DNA from: Meridianimarinicoccus aquatilis
Lineage (GTDB): Bacteria > Pseudomonadota > Alphaproteobacteria > Rhodobacterales > Rhodobacteraceae
Assembly (NCBI RefSeq): GCF_004358675.1
Contig: NZ_SMZO01000029.1
Coordinates: forward strand, 1-47,001
Length of the DNA: 47,001 nt
Direction: 5' to 3'
The position numbers and the translations under genes are program-made. A model generated the notes under the pieces. The model saw only the letters and a list, made by a program, of their open reading frames with translations, made no database searches and had not been told where the DNA came from. Shown one piece after another: positions 36,327 to 44,762 of this stretch; position 1 is the first letter of the stretch; every line of letters begins with the position of its first letter.

Positions 36327-37071
36327 GACACACCCTGGCAGCGCAGCCCTCAGGGCGGCGTTGCTCAACACAAGTTATCGGCATCACTCGGCGACGTCTG
36401 TGCTTGAGCGGGCCTTGTCAGATCAGCAAGTTGGCCGTGTTGCACTGGTCTCCAGTTTTGGGGCCGAGTCCGTTGCGCTTTTGCACATGGTCTCGGTCAT
36501 CGACCCCAAAACACCGGTCCTTTTCATCGACACGCAAATGCTGTTCGAAGAGACGCTTACGTATCAGGCCGACGTCGCTGACAAACTGGGGTTGACCAAC
36601 ATCCGCCGGATCAAGGCGCGCGCGCTGGACGTGGCTGTCGAGGACCGTGACGGAACGTTGCACAAAACGGATCCGGATGCGTGCTGTGATCTTCGCAAAA
36701 CCCGTCCACTGGACCGGGTTTTGGCAGAGTTCGATGCGTGGGTAACGGGGCGCAAACGGTATCAGGCGGGGACGCGCGCGGCGCTGGAGTTCTTTGAGAC
36801 TGACGGCGAGGATCGGTTGAAGATCAACCCACTGGCCCATTGGGACCCGCAAGATGTTCAGGACTATATGATCAACAACCGTCTGCCTCGGCATCCCCTT
36901 GTGGCACAGGGGTATCCGTCGATTGGCTGCGCCCCGTGCACCAGCAAGGTGAAGCCCGGCGAAGACCCGCGTGCGGGCCGCTGGCGGGGGCAAGACAAAG
37001 AAGAATGCGGGATTCACATTGTGGACGGCAAGATCGTTCGTGGACCGATCAAAAAAGGGAAAGTAGCATGA
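36316..37071 (+). CDS. cysH: Adenylyl-sulfate (APS-type) reductase, [4Fe-4S]
   Basis: A 251-residue thiol-dependent reductase giving sulfite and AMP or PAP. Two cysteine pairs are present, Cys123-Cys124 (DACCDLRKTRPL) and Cys205/Cys208 (GCAPCTSKVKPGEDPRAGRW), which ligate the [4Fe-4S] cluster of APS reductases and are absent from the PAPS-only E. coli type. The catalytic cysteine is Cys231 (EECGIH). APS is therefore the more likely substrate. The ATG at 36316 lies within the end of the reductase gene; an in-frame ATG at 36223 would overlap it by over 100 bases. Its stop overlaps the next start. Confidence 0.93.
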   Translation: MRPETHPGSAALRAALLNTSYRHHSATSVLERALSDQQVGRVALVSSFGAESVALLHMVSVIDPKTPVLFIDTQMLFEETLTYQADVADKLGLTNIRRIKARALDVAVEDRDGTLHKTDPDACCDLRKTRPLDRVLAEFDAWVTGRKRYQAGTRAALEFFETDGEDRLKINPLAHWDPQDVQDYMINNRLPRHPLVAQGYPSIGCAPCTSKVKPGEDPRAGRWRGQDKEECGIHIVDGKIVRGPIKKGKVA

Positions 37072-37478
37072 ACATCATCGTGCAAGACGCTGGCTTTACT
37101 CCTGAAACATGGTCAGGTGCCATCGCAACTTTAGACGAGGTCGCGGATGAAAGCGCCACCGCTGTGGATGTGCCCGGTGATGCCAACCCCGATGATTTGG
37201 CCGATCATCTTGACCGACTGGCCTTGATCCGTATCGGGTTTGCAAGCTTTGCGGATGGCCGGGGTTTTACCCTGGCACGCCGTTTGCGCCGGATGGGGTT
37301 TACGGGCCGCCTTCGGGCCGCTGGTCATGTTTTGGCGGATCAATACACAATGGCCCGCAGATCCGGCTTTGACGAAGTGGAAATCGACGCCGATTTGGCA
37401 GCCCGGCAACCGGAAGAGCAGTGGCGTGCCCGCGCCGATGTGCACGCGCATGACTATCAGTCGCGGCTTCGGGCCTGA
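37068..37478 (+). CDS. DUF934 protein of the sulfate-assimilation operon
   Basis: A 136-residue protein of the DUF934 family, recognised by LIRIGFASFADGRGFTLARRLR, by GRLRAAGHVLADQYTMARRSGFDEVEI and by the C-terminal histidines (VHAHDYQSR). It is regularly encoded next to cysH and sulfite reductase, and some databases call it an oxidoreductase or CysX-like, without biochemical proof that I know of. It starts with the ATGA overlap with cysH. An accessory role for either reductase is inferred from linkage. Confidence 0.87.
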   Translation: MNIIVQDAGFTPETWSGAIATLDEVADESATAVDVPGDANPDDLADHLDRLALIRIGFASFADGRGFTLARRLRRMGFTGRLRAAGHVLADQYTMARRSGFDEVEIDADLAARQPEEQWRARADVHAHDYQSRLRA

Positions 37479-37533
37479 TTGGGGCTGGGACGCATCTTAA
37501 TTTCGCGATACGAAAGGACCGGGGGCGCGCTGA

Positions 37534-38397
37534 ATGCGCCAGCCCGATATGAATAAAATGAACGAACGTACCACAGTGACTGACGCAGCCCCGATCAAGA
37601 CCCTTCCCGACGCCCAGACCGTGACCGAGGTGCAGCATTACACCGACCGGCTGTTTCGGTTTCGCGTGACGCGCCCTGCCTCGCTCCGATTTCGGTCGGG
37701 CGAATTTGTGATGATTGGCCTGATGGGCGATCCAGACCCAAAGACGGGTCGGCAAAAGCCCCTTCTGCGGGCCTATTCCATTGCGTCGCCGTCGTGGGAC
37801 GAAGAACTGGAATTCTACTCGATCAAGGTTCCGGACGGCCCGCTGACAAGCAAGTTGCAACATATCAAGCCCGGCGACGAGTTGATCCTCCGACCCAAGC
37901 CGGTTGGCACGCTGGTGCATGATGCATTGCTGCCTGGCAAACGGTTGTGGTTCTTTGCAACCGGAACCGGGATTGCCCCATTTGCATCGCTGATCCGCGA
38001 CCCCCAGACCTATGAAGACTATGACCAGATTATCCTGACACACACATGTCGGGATGTGGCCGAATTGACCTATGGCCGGGAACTGGTGGATAGCCTGAAA
38101 TCCGACGAGATGATGCAGGAGCTGCTCGGTGACGGGCTGAACAAGCTTGTCTACTATCCCACCACGACGCGCGAAGAGAGCCCGAAAATGGGCCGGATCA
38201 CCACTTTGCTCGAAGATGGCACCGTATTCAAAGATCTGGGCATCGGTGGCATCACTCCGGAAACCGATCGCGCCATGGTGTGTGGATCGATGGGGCTAAA
38301 CACCGATATCAAGAGAATTCTCGAAGGCTTTGGGTTGCACGAAGGGGCCAATTCTGAACCCGCCGAGTACGTTGTTGAGAAGGCTTTTGTCGGCTGA
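37534..38397 (+). CDS. fpr: Ferredoxin--NADP reductase (FPR)
   Basis: A 287-residue flavoenzyme moving electrons between NADPH and ferredoxin or flavodoxin. The FAD-binding motif is LLRAYSIASPSW, the pyrophosphate loop is GPLTSKLQHIKPGDEL and the NADP-binding motif is FATGTGIAPFASL. The C-terminus VVEKAFVG is that of the bacterial subclass found in Rhodobacter. Starts at 37534, 37549 and 37558 are all possible; the conserved region begins at about residue 25, and R. capsulatus FPR suggests one of the later two. Following DUF934 by 55 bases on the same strand, it likely supplies electrons to sulfite reductase. Confidence 0.93.
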   Translation: MRQPDMNKMNERTTVTDAAPIKTLPDAQTVTEVQHYTDRLFRFRVTRPASLRFRSGEFVMIGLMGDPDPKTGRQKPLLRAYSIASPSWDEELEFYSIKVPDGPLTSKLQHIKPGDELILRPKPVGTLVHDALLPGKRLWFFATGTGIAPFASLIRDPQTYEDYDQIILTHTCRDVAELTYGRELVDSLKSDEMMQELLGDGLNKLVYYPTTTREESPKMGRITTLLEDGTVFKDLGIGGITPETDRAMVCGSMGLNTDIKRILEGFGLHEGANSEPAEYVVEKAFVG

Positions 38398-38550
38398 TCA
38401 AATCGTGCCACCAAAAATTGCTGTCACACGTGCAGAAACACGCCGTGATGCCCTATTTTGTGCTATGCTTGAGGCCTGCGCGCAGTTGATCTTGGCGCGC
38501 GGCAAGACTATGAAAGCTCAATCACTCGCAACCATCGAAGGAACGCCGCA

Positions 38551-39096
38551 ATAGCCCGCAGACCCCATAACGCCCCGCCGTCCCGTGAAACAGGCCCTCG
38601 TGTGAACGACAAGATTCGCGTGCCTGAAATCCGCCTGATCGGGGCTGAAGGCGAAAACATCGGTTTGACCACGCCCACCCGTGGGATGGAACTTGCTGAA
38701 CGCGCTGGACTCGATCTGGTCGAAATCTCTCCGAACGCAGCCCCACCGGTCTGCAAGATCATGGATTTCGGGAAATTCAAGTACGAGACGCAGAAACGCG
38801 AAAGCGAAGCGCGAAAGAAGCAGAAGATCATCGAGGTCAAGGAAGTCAAATTCCGACCGAACACCGACACGCACGATTACGACGTCAAGATGCGCAACGT
38901 GTTCAAGTTCCTCGAAGGTGGTGACAAGGTAAAAGTCACCCTGCGGTTCCGTGGTCGTGAAATGGCACACCAAAACCTTGGCCGCGAACTTTTGGAACGC
39001 GTCGCAGAGGATGTGAAAGAAATCGGCAAGGTTGAAAACATGCCGAAGATGGAAGGTCGCCAAATGGTCATGATGATCGGCCCAAGCGCGCGCTGA
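38551..39096 (+). CDS. infC: Translation initiation factor IF-3, apparently AUA-initiated
   Basis: IF-3 prevents premature 50S joining and checks start-codon choice on the 30S subunit. The product shows the N-domain ([17 protein letters not shown] then [23 protein letters not shown]), the lysine-rich linker ([19 protein letters not shown]) and the C-domain ([21 protein letters not shown]). A GTG start at 38602 would give 164 residues and lose the conserved lead. The frame continues upstream through [16 protein letters not shown] to an ATA at 38551 with AAGGA eight bases before it; this gives 181 residues, like E. coli IF-3 (180), whose infC uses AUU. A rare start codon is the known basis of IF-3 autoregulation. 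A short frame [14 protein letters not shown] (38510-38554) ends overlapping the ATA. Confidence 0.9.
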   Translation: MARRPHNAPPSRETGPRVNDKIRVPEIRLIGAEGENIGLTTPTRGMELAERAGLDLVEISPNAAPPVCKIMDFGKFKYETQKRESEARKKQKIIEVKEVKFRPNTDTHDYDVKMRNVFKFLEGGDKVKVTLRFRGREMAHQNLGRELLERVAEDVKEIGKVENMPKMEGRQMVMMIGPSAR

Positions 39097-39120
39097 TCAC
39101 GATCAATGGCTCTGATACAC

Positions 39121-39150
39121 AAGGCCCGGTTTAAGCCGGGCCTTTCGCTT
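39121..39150 (+). terminator. Terminator between convergent infC and ureG
   Basis: The stem AAGGCCCGG (39121-39129) and CCGGGCCTT (39136-39144) with loop TTTAAG is followed by TCGCTTTTT. The ureG stop codon lies in the loop, so the same hairpin overlaps the end of the opposing transcript. Confidence 0.88.
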
Positions 39151-39772
39151 TTTCTGGTGTACTTGTCAGACCACCGACCTCCTCCAGAAACTGCACAATC
39201 TCAGGAACACCTTTTCCATGGCGCAAACTGGCCAGAACAAAAGGACGCGTGCCGCGTGACGCCGCAGCGTCGCGTTCAAGAAGGTCGATCGATACGCCCA
39301 CATGCGGCGCAAGGTCGGTCTTGTTGATCACCAAAAGGTCAGAGCGGGTCACCCCCGGACCTTTCTTGCGCGGGATATCCTGACCCGCCGCAGTATCAAT
39401 TACGTACAGAGTTACGTCCGCCAATTCGGGACTGAAGGTCGCCGCCAGATTATCGCCGCCGGATTCGATCAGGACCAAATCAAGATCAGGGAACGCTGCA
39501 CTTAGATCCGCCAATGCGGCAAGATTGATGGATGCGTCTTCGCGAATTGCCGTATGAGGGCAACCGCCGGTTTCAACACCGCGTATCCGTGCTTCTGGCA
39601 AGACCTGTGCACGCACCAAGGCATCCGCATCCTCCCGAGTGTAGATATCGTTGGTGATGACAGCCATGGAATGCCGCGACGCCATCGCCCTGCAAAGTTG
39701 CTCTGTCAGCGTTGTCTTCCCCGCACCGACCGGCCCTCCAATTCCAACGCGCAACGGCCCGTTTATGCTCAT
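39131..39772 (-). CDS. ureG: Urease accessory GTPase UreG
   Basis: A 213-residue GTPase of the SIMIBI class that drives nickel insertion into urease. The P-loop is [17 protein letters not shown] (from residue 10). Further family motifs are [31 protein letters not shown] (with the metal-binding Cys-Pro-His) and [10 protein letters not shown]. The ATG at 39772 starts [13 protein letters not shown]. It is the last gene of a run ureE-ureF-ureG; the UreDFG complex delivers nickel, which UreE provides. ureD and ureABC are not in this window. Confidence 0.97.
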   Translation of the reverse strand: MSINGPLRVGIGGPVGAGKTTLTEQLCRAMASRHSMAVITNDIYTREDADALVRAQVLPEARIRGVETGGCPHTAIREDASINLAALADLSAAFPDLDLVLIESGGDNLAATFSPELADVTLYVIDTAAGQDIPRKKGPGVTRSDLLVINKTDLAPHVGVSIDLLERDAAASRGTRPFVLASLRHGKGVPEIVQFLEEVGGLTSTPEKAKGPA

Positions 39773-39803
39773 GTCACGTGCTCCTGTGGTGTGGTGCGGC
39801 TCA

Positions 39804-40457
39804 TCACGATTGGAAAAGCCGCACTTCTTGTGTTTCGTGCAACATGGCGGCCAGATCTGCGCCCGGCACACCACTGGTCAGATCATCCAACCGAGCCTCT
39901 GCCGCCAGATCACCCAACGTTGCGATGTCGTTGGCAAGTCCTGCCAGAACAGCTTGCGCTTCAGTCTGGCCCAGTGGGACGATACGCGTTGCAATACTGG
40001 TCAGGTTACTCGCAAATGCCTGAAGAAAAAAACTGGCGACCGTTGATGTGGACAAGGACAACGCACGCGCCTGTGCCCCGACGGCCACGGGAAACGCACA
40101 ATCTAGGGGGAGGTCCGTTCCGAGTAGTGCGTTTGTGGTCCGTACGAAAGCGCGGCCCTGTGCCAAAGTCTCTGTCCAGCGTTCCACACAAGGCGTGAGC
40201 GCTGCGGCAAGATCGTTCAACGCTTCCAGGTCACCACCGGACTGCGCATGCGCCACCAAGATAGCGTCCGATCGCCCGGCGCCGTGCCTCAAAACCGCGC
40301 CAAGCCACGCCGCAAAGCTGGCGGCATCGCTGACATCGCCAACTGAAACCGCGTGATCCAGACCGTGCGAGAACGCATAGCCCCCGACTGGAAAAGCGGG
40401 CGAAAGCCATTGCGACAGGGTCAAAAGATCGCGCGCAGGATCGTCAGGACTGGTCAT
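39804..40457 (-). CDS. ureF: Urease accessory protein UreF
   Basis: A 217-residue all-helical protein that works with UreD and UreG in urease activation. Recognised by [24 protein letters not shown] at the start, the [10 protein letters not shown] region and the C-terminal [11 protein letters not shown]. Several ATG codons lie close together (40457, 40463); I use 40457 since the conserved region follows directly. It overlaps the end of ureE by about 14 bases and precedes ureG by 31. Confidence 0.94.
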   Translation of the reverse strand: MTSPDDPARDLLTLSQWLSPAFPVGGYAFSHGLDHAVSVGDVSDAASFAAWLGAVLRHGAGRSDAILVAHAQSGGDLEALNDLAAALTPCVERWTETLAQGRAFVRTTNALLGTDLPLDCAFPVAVGAQARALSLSTSTVASFFLQAFASNLTSIATRIVPLGQTEAQAVLAGLANDIATLGDLAAEARLDDLTSGVPGADLAAMLHETQEVRLFQS

Positions 40458-40977
40458 GATCATGCGCATGGCTATGGTCGTGGTCGTGGTCGTGGGTGTC
40501 AGGCGCATGGCTGTGCCCGAATGTCCGCCCATGGCCGTACGCCCCGCCTTCTGGTGAAAACGGCGCTTCGATGTGTGTCACCTCTGCGCCCAGATGTTTC
40601 AACATCTTCGCGAGCACCGGATCTTCGCGCAGCAAAAGCCGATCCGCCTCGATACGGCAAGGCGTGTGTCTATTACCAATGTGCCATGCGAGGCGTGGCA
40701 GTGCGCCACGGACCTCCAGCAACGGCTCAGGCGCAGCACGCACCGCAACAGTCGTCCCGTCGGACAGGCGCAGGGCCTCGCCTTCGGCCAAAGCGCGGGC
40801 CTTTGGCAGGTCAATCAAAAAGGCGCGCCCGCTGTCGCACACAAGGCGCTTGCGGCGCACAAATCGCGCTTCGTAGTCAAGCGTTATGGTGTCTTCGAAA
40901 GATGCATCAACGACAATATCGGTAACGCTGGGGATCGCGGCCTGTTGTGCAGGCTCAGGTGAGTGGGCGTGTGTCAT
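40444..40977 (-). CDS. ureE: Urease nickel metallochaperone UreE
   Basis: A 177-residue nickel chaperone. An N-terminal peptide-binding domain (TLDYEARFVRRKRLVCDSGRAFLIDLP) is followed by the metal-binding domain (LAWHIGNRHTPCRIE, with the conserved histidine). The very histidine- and aspartate-rich tail ([17 protein letters not shown]) is typical of UreE forms that store several nickel ions. The ATG at 40977 gives MTHAHSPEP. It starts 51 bases downstream of rnd, without the usual ureC neighbour. Confidence 0.95.
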   Translation of the reverse strand: MTHAHSPEPAQQAAIPSVTDIVVDASFEDTITLDYEARFVRRKRLVCDSGRAFLIDLPKARALAEGEALRLSDGTTVAVRAAPEPLLEVRGALPRLAWHIGNRHTPCRIEADRLLLREDPVLAKMLKHLGAEVTHIEAPFSPEGGAYGHGRTFGHSHAPDTHDHDHDHSHAHDHDQS

Positions 40978-41028
40978 GTCCGGCAGACTGCCCCGCCCCG
41001 CGCGGCGACACAAGCATCCACAAGCGGA

Positions 41029-42207
41029 TCAAAGTTGAATGATCGCCACATCATTGCCCTTGGCAGCCAGAGCAATTTCACCATTGCACAAACGAAGAGC
41101 ATCCCGCCCAAAAACCTCGCCGCGCCACCCTGACAGCGCTGCAACATCCCGTTCGCCTGCTGCGATCAGATCCAGATCAGCCGCACTTGCGATCAGCTTC
41201 TGGGCCACGCCCGCACGTTCAGATTTCGTCTTCAACAACACGCGCAGCAAATCGGCCAGCGCCGGGTTCACCATCAACTTTTCGCGGCTTCGGTCCGGGC
41301 GCGGCGCATCTTCGGCGGGCATTTTGAGACCGGCTGCGACTGCCTTCAAGATCCCTTCGGCGATGTCGCCTTTCCGAGCCTCGCGCAGAAGAAGCCGCAA
41401 CTTGCCAAGATCACCTATATTGGCCGGCTTTGCAGACGCCAATTCGACCAATGCGTCGTCTTTGTAAACACGGCTGCGTGGCACGTTACGGGCCTGGGCA
41501 TAGCCTTCGCGAAATTCCGCCAGCTTCGCCACAACGGCCATGAAGCGGGCCGAATTCGTGCGGGTCTTTACGCGCTTCCACGCCTCATTGGGCTGGATCA
41601 CATAGGTTTCTGGCCGGGTGAGAACCTGTATCTCTTCCTCAACCCATTTACGGCGACCCTGCTTGTCCAAATTGGCCGCGAGAGATTCATAAATGGTGCG
41701 CAGATGCGTAACATCCGCCAAGGCATAGGTTTTTTGCGCATCAGAAAGCGGCCTGCGGCTCCAGTCGGTAAAGCGCGAAGACTTGTCGAGCGGTTCGTTC
41801 ACGATGCGTTTCACCAGCGTCTCATAACCGACCTGCTCGCCAAAGCCGCATACCATTGCAGCGACTTGCGTATCGAACAAAGGTGTCGGGAAACACTTTC
41901 CATCAAAATAGAAAATTTCCAGATCCTGCCGTGCGGCATGAAAAACTTTCACCACAGATGTGTCACGGAAAAGGTCGTAAAGCGGTTCAAGCGACAGCTC
42001 TCCGGCCAATGGATCAACCAGCACAGCGTCATTGTCAGAATCGCCCGGCATCGCCAATTGGATGAGACAAAGCTGCGAATAATAAGTGCGTTCGCGCAAA
42101 AACTCCGTGTCGATGGTGACATAAGGGTGCTGCCGAGCGCGCGTACAGTAGTCGGCAAGCTCTTCGGTCGTCGTCAGGGTAATAATAGGCAAATCGCTGT
42201 CTTTCAC
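41029..42207 (-). CDS. rnd: Ribonuclease D
   Basis: A 392-residue 3'-5' exoribonuclease acting in tRNA 3' maturation. The DEDD catalytic motifs are visible: TIDTEFLRERTYY (exo I), VFHAARQDLEIFYF (exo II) and the downstream YALADVTHLRTIY (exo III). The HRDC domain follows (about residues 210-290). The start is a GTG at 42207; no in-frame ATG is near. It lies between purN and ureE on the same strand, so it may share the purMN transcript. Confidence 0.95.
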   Translation of the reverse strand: MKDSDLPIITLTTTEELADYCTRARQHPYVTIDTEFLRERTYYSQLCLIQLAMPGDSDNDAVLVDPLAGELSLEPLYDLFRDTSVVKVFHAARQDLEIFYFDGKCFPTPLFDTQVAAMVCGFGEQVGYETLVKRIVNEPLDKSSRFTDWSRRPLSDAQKTYALADVTHLRTIYESLAANLDKQGRRKWVEEEIQVLTRPETYVIQPNEAWKRVKTRTNSARFMAVVAKLAEFREGYAQARNVPRSRVYKDDALVELASAKPANIGDLGKLRLLLREARKGDIAEGILKAVAAGLKMPAEDAPRPDRSREKLMVNPALADLLRVLLKTKSERAGVAQKLIASAADLDLIAAGERDVAALSGWRGEVFGRDALRLCNGEIALAAKGNDVAIIQL

Positions 42208-42263
42208 TTCACAAGGCGCTCAGGTTATCGCCTCGCGCAGCGAATACAAGCTGAACAAAGCCA

Positions 42264-42863
42264 TCACTCGGCGTCGATGGTCAACGGGTCGCGGTTTCCG
42301 TCACAGAACCGCCGCAAAACAAGCGGATACAGTGCGTGTTCCAGTGGCAAGAGCCGCGCAGCAAGGGAACTGGCCGTGTCGTTGGGCAAAATCGGCAATC
42401 GCGCTTGACCCAGGATTGGCCCGCCATCCAGCTCTGCGGTGACTTCATGAACCGTGCAGCCGTGAAACGCATCTTTGGCCTCAAGCGCGCGGGCATGTGT
42501 GTCGAGCCCGCGATACTTCGGAAGCAACGACGGGTGAATGTTCAACATGCGCCCGGCCCAGCGTTCGGTGAAGGCCGACGTCAGAACGCGCATGAAACCT
42601 GCAAGACAAATCAAATCCGGCTTTGCTGCATCCAGCGCTGTGTTCAGGGCCGTCTCAAACCCCGGCCGGTCGCCTTTGTGCGCACGATGGTCGACAACGG
42701 CCGTCTCAATTCCCATTTCCTGCGCACGGTCCAAACCACCCGCATCTGGCCGATTAGACAGAACCAGAACAGGACGCGCCGGGTGATCGCCGGTCATGGA
42801 TCGCGCAAGCGCAACCATGTTCGACCCACCACCCGAAATTAAAATTGCAACGCGCTGTGTCAC
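42264..42863 (-). CDS. purN: Phosphoribosylglycinamide formyltransferase PurN
   Basis: A 199-residue enzyme transferring a formyl group from 10-formyl-THF to GAR in purine biosynthesis. Motifs: [15 protein letters not shown] (phosphate binding), [13 protein letters not shown] with the active-site region, and [20 protein letters not shown]. The catalytic histidine lies in that last motif, and the aspartate is in [13 protein letters not shown]. The ATG overlaps the purM stop by four bases. Confidence 0.97.
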   Translation of the reverse strand: MTQRVAILISGGGSNMVALARSMTGDHPARPVLVLSNRPDAGGLDRAQEMGIETAVVDHRAHKGDRPGFETALNTALDAAKPDLICLAGFMRVLTSAFTERWAGRMLNIHPSLLPKYRGLDTHARALEAKDAFHGCTVHEVTAELDGGPILGQARLPILPNDTASSLAARLLPLEHALYPLVLRRFCDGNRDPLTIDAE

Positions 42864-43912
42864 CCAAGCGTCCCGGTATAGGATACTCCGTCACCTTCGG
42901 TTACGGCGCCGATCCGGTGCACCGTTTCGCCCGCGTCTTGCAGCAGCGCGCTTATCGCGTCGGCACGATCAGCTGAAACGGCAACGACCATGCCAATACC
43001 GGCATTGAACGTCTTGAGCATCTCTGGAGTTGAAATCCCTCCAACCTCGGCCAGCCAGCCAAACACCGGCGGCAACGACCAAGACCCGAGGTCGATTGTT
43101 GCACCAAGGCCTTCGGGCAGCACGCGCGGCAAGTTTTCGGTCAAGCCGCCGCCCGTGATGTGCGCCAGGGCATGCACCCCGCCTGCGCGGATCGCAGACA
43201 AAGTTGGCGTTACATAGAGCCGCGTTGGGGCCAGCAGTGCGGCGCCCAGGGTCTCTTCCGAACTTTCAAACGGAACGGCCGCATCCCAGCCCAATCCAGA
43301 AAGCTCCACCACCCGGCGAACAAGCGAGTACCCGTTTGAATGCACCCCGTCAGACCCAAGACCCAGCAGAACATCGCCCGCGACGACACCTGCGGGCAAG
43401 GCTGTCCCGCGTTCCATCGCACCGACGGCAAAACCTGCGAGATCAAAATCGCCTGCGTCATACATACCCGGCATCTCGGCTGTCTCGCCGCCGATCAAGG
43501 CCGTGCCAGACTGCGTGCATCCTGCGGCGATGCCTTCGATGATGCGCGCCGCAATCTCTGTCTCAAGCTTGCCGGTGGCAAAATAATCAAGGAAAAACAG
43601 TGGCTCTGCCCCTTGGCACACAAGATCATTGACGCACATGGCGACAAGATCAATCCCGATGGTGTCAACCTTGCCCGTGTCGATCGCGATGCGCAGCTTG
43701 GTGCCGACACCGTCAGTCGCCGCGACCAGCACAGGATCAACGAAACCAGCGCCCTTCAGGTCAAAAAGCGCACCGAAGCCGCCGAGGCCCGCCATAACTC
43801 CGGGACGCGAGGTCGCCGCCGCCGCGGGCTTGATCCGTTCCACCAAGGCGTTGCCTGCGTCGATATCCACGCCGGCCTGTGCATATGTCAGCCCGTTCTT
43901 ACCTTGGGTCAT
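42860..43912 (-). CDS. purM: Phosphoribosylformylglycinamidine cyclo-ligase PurM
   Basis: A 350-residue AIR synthetase of the purine pathway. Family motifs: [59 protein letters not shown] and [19 protein letters not shown]. The ATG at 43912 has GGAG eight bases upstream; an earlier in-frame start at 44050 would run into the tRNA. It is the first gene of the leftward run purM-purN-rnd-ureE-F-G. The promoter should lie at 43913-44035. Confidence 0.97.
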   Translation of the reverse strand: MTQGKNGLTYAQAGVDIDAGNALVERIKPAAAATSRPGVMAGLGGFGALFDLKGAGFVDPVLVAATDGVGTKLRIAIDTGKVDTIGIDLVAMCVNDLVCQGAEPLFFLDYFATGKLETEIAARIIEGIAAGCTQSGTALIGGETAEMPGMYDAGDFDLAGFAVGAMERGTALPAGVVAGDVLLGLGSDGVHSNGYSLVRRVVELSGLGWDAAVPFESSEETLGAALLAPTRLYVTPTLSAIRAGGVHALAHITGGGLTENLPRVLPEGLGATIDLGSWSLPPVFGWLAEVGGISTPEMLKTFNAGIGMVVAVSADRADAISALLQDAGETVHRIGAVTEGDGVSYTGTLG

Positions 43913-44035
43913 CAAAGTCTCCTTGCCGCTCAACCGTGGCCGTGGCCGTAGCGCAGAGTGAAGCGAAAGGAAAGCGTGAAGGCACATAAGGTGACGACTT
44001 GACGGCCCCGCGCGGTCTGATAACCACCTGCATGG

Positions 44036-44112
44036 GGGCCTGTAGCTCAATTGGTTAGAGCAGAGCGCTCATAACGCTTTGGTTGCGGGTTCAAGTCCTG
44101 CCGGGCCTACCA
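44036..44112 (+). tRNA. tRNA-Ile2 (anticodon CAT, read as lysidine-AU)
   Basis: A complete cloverleaf with encoded CCA. Acceptor stem GGGCCTG / CGGGCCT (two wobble pairs), D-arm TAGCTCAATTGGTTAGAGC, anticodon loop CTCATAA and T-arm GCGGGTTCAAGTCCTGC. The anticodon CAT could mean Met or Ile2. The body resembles Ile2 tRNAs (GGGCCTGTAGCTCA, GCTCATAACG), and the pairs C4-G69 and C5-G68, known TilS recognition elements in E. coli, are present. I therefore prefer Ile2. The tRNA is followed at once by a remnant of mobile and defence genes. Confidence 0.9.
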
Positions 44113-44242
44113 TCCCCACGCGACGTTTCCTCAGTGTTCCGGCAGGGGCAACTTTGCCAAATCGGCGATTTCGGCGGGTCACAGTTGGGGTATCTTGTGC
44201 CACTTCCTGACAACACCTTGATTTTATTTGAACCACGTCGGG
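44113..44242. other. Spacer between the tRNA and the BrxL-like remnant
   Basis: 130 bases with no gene. No copy of the tRNA 3' end is visible here or on the far side of the remnants, so an attachment site cannot be shown. Confidence 0.4.
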
Positions 44243-44762
44243 CTATAACGCCTGTTGTCCGTGACCTAAGTTTCTGACGTAGGCCGCGTGAAATCCCTTT
44301 ATCGTGCGGTGATCCTGCAGCCCGTCGGCAAGCGAAAGCCCAACTTTTCTGATTGACGCTTGAAAGATGTCCAACCCACGGTCAAGGACGATCTTCCTGC
44401 TTGAGTCGGTGGTGATATCGCGTGCATGGCCAGTACCGTCGAAAACCCAAGTGAACTCGATACCGTTGCGCGCACAAGCGTCATCTATGGACTCCAGAAG
44501 CTCACGCTGCTTGGCCACGTTGCCGTCATCCGGTCCTGTTATCAGATGAATTTTGATCTGGTCTCACGGCGCTTTTTGCCCTCGGGGCCAATGCAATCAA
44601 ATCCTACCTCAGGATAGGTCGCATCGATACGAGCCCGTTGGTCCTTCACGCGCTTTCGGCTTTCCATAGCCAGCCGCAGCAGTTTTTCGACATCCTCGGG
44701 GGCCTCGCCACCGTTTGGGAAGATCAACTTCAAAAGCCCCGACATAGTTTTGTAAATGGCGT
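44243..44762 (-). pseudogene. C-terminal remnant of a BrxL/Lon-like protein with an MIT_C-like tail
   Basis: Two frames read as one broken gene. The upstream part (44542-44762) has AIYKTMSGLLKLIFPNG followed by LLRLAMESRKRVKDQ, the C-terminal pattern of BrxL-type Lon-like ATPases of BREX systems. A frameshift between 44542 and 44566 leads to KIHLITGPDDGNVAKQRELL, then FTWVFDGTGHARDI, RKIVLDRGLDIFQ and LADGLQDHRTIKGFHAAYVR, which matches my memory of the MIT_C domain found fused to some such proteins. The coding frame runs right up to the inverted repeat of the IS at 44763, with no continuation beyond the IS. The gene is thus N-terminally truncated and frameshifted, a relic of a defence system. 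Confidence 0.7.

Noticed and set aside
33750-36400. Long minus-strand frames opposite cysG and sulfite reductase
   Set aside because: Fully covered by genes with intact cofactor motifs on the plus strand.
44036-44112. tRNA called as elongator tRNA-Met
   Set aside because: Anticodon CAT is compatible, but the body and the C4-G69/C5-G68 pairs fit Ile2 better. The alternative is kept in mind, with a moderate preference only.
44083-44277. Small plus-strand frame after the tRNA
   Set aside because: It begins inside the tRNA and overlaps the BrxL-like remnant; no ribosome binding site or family similarity.
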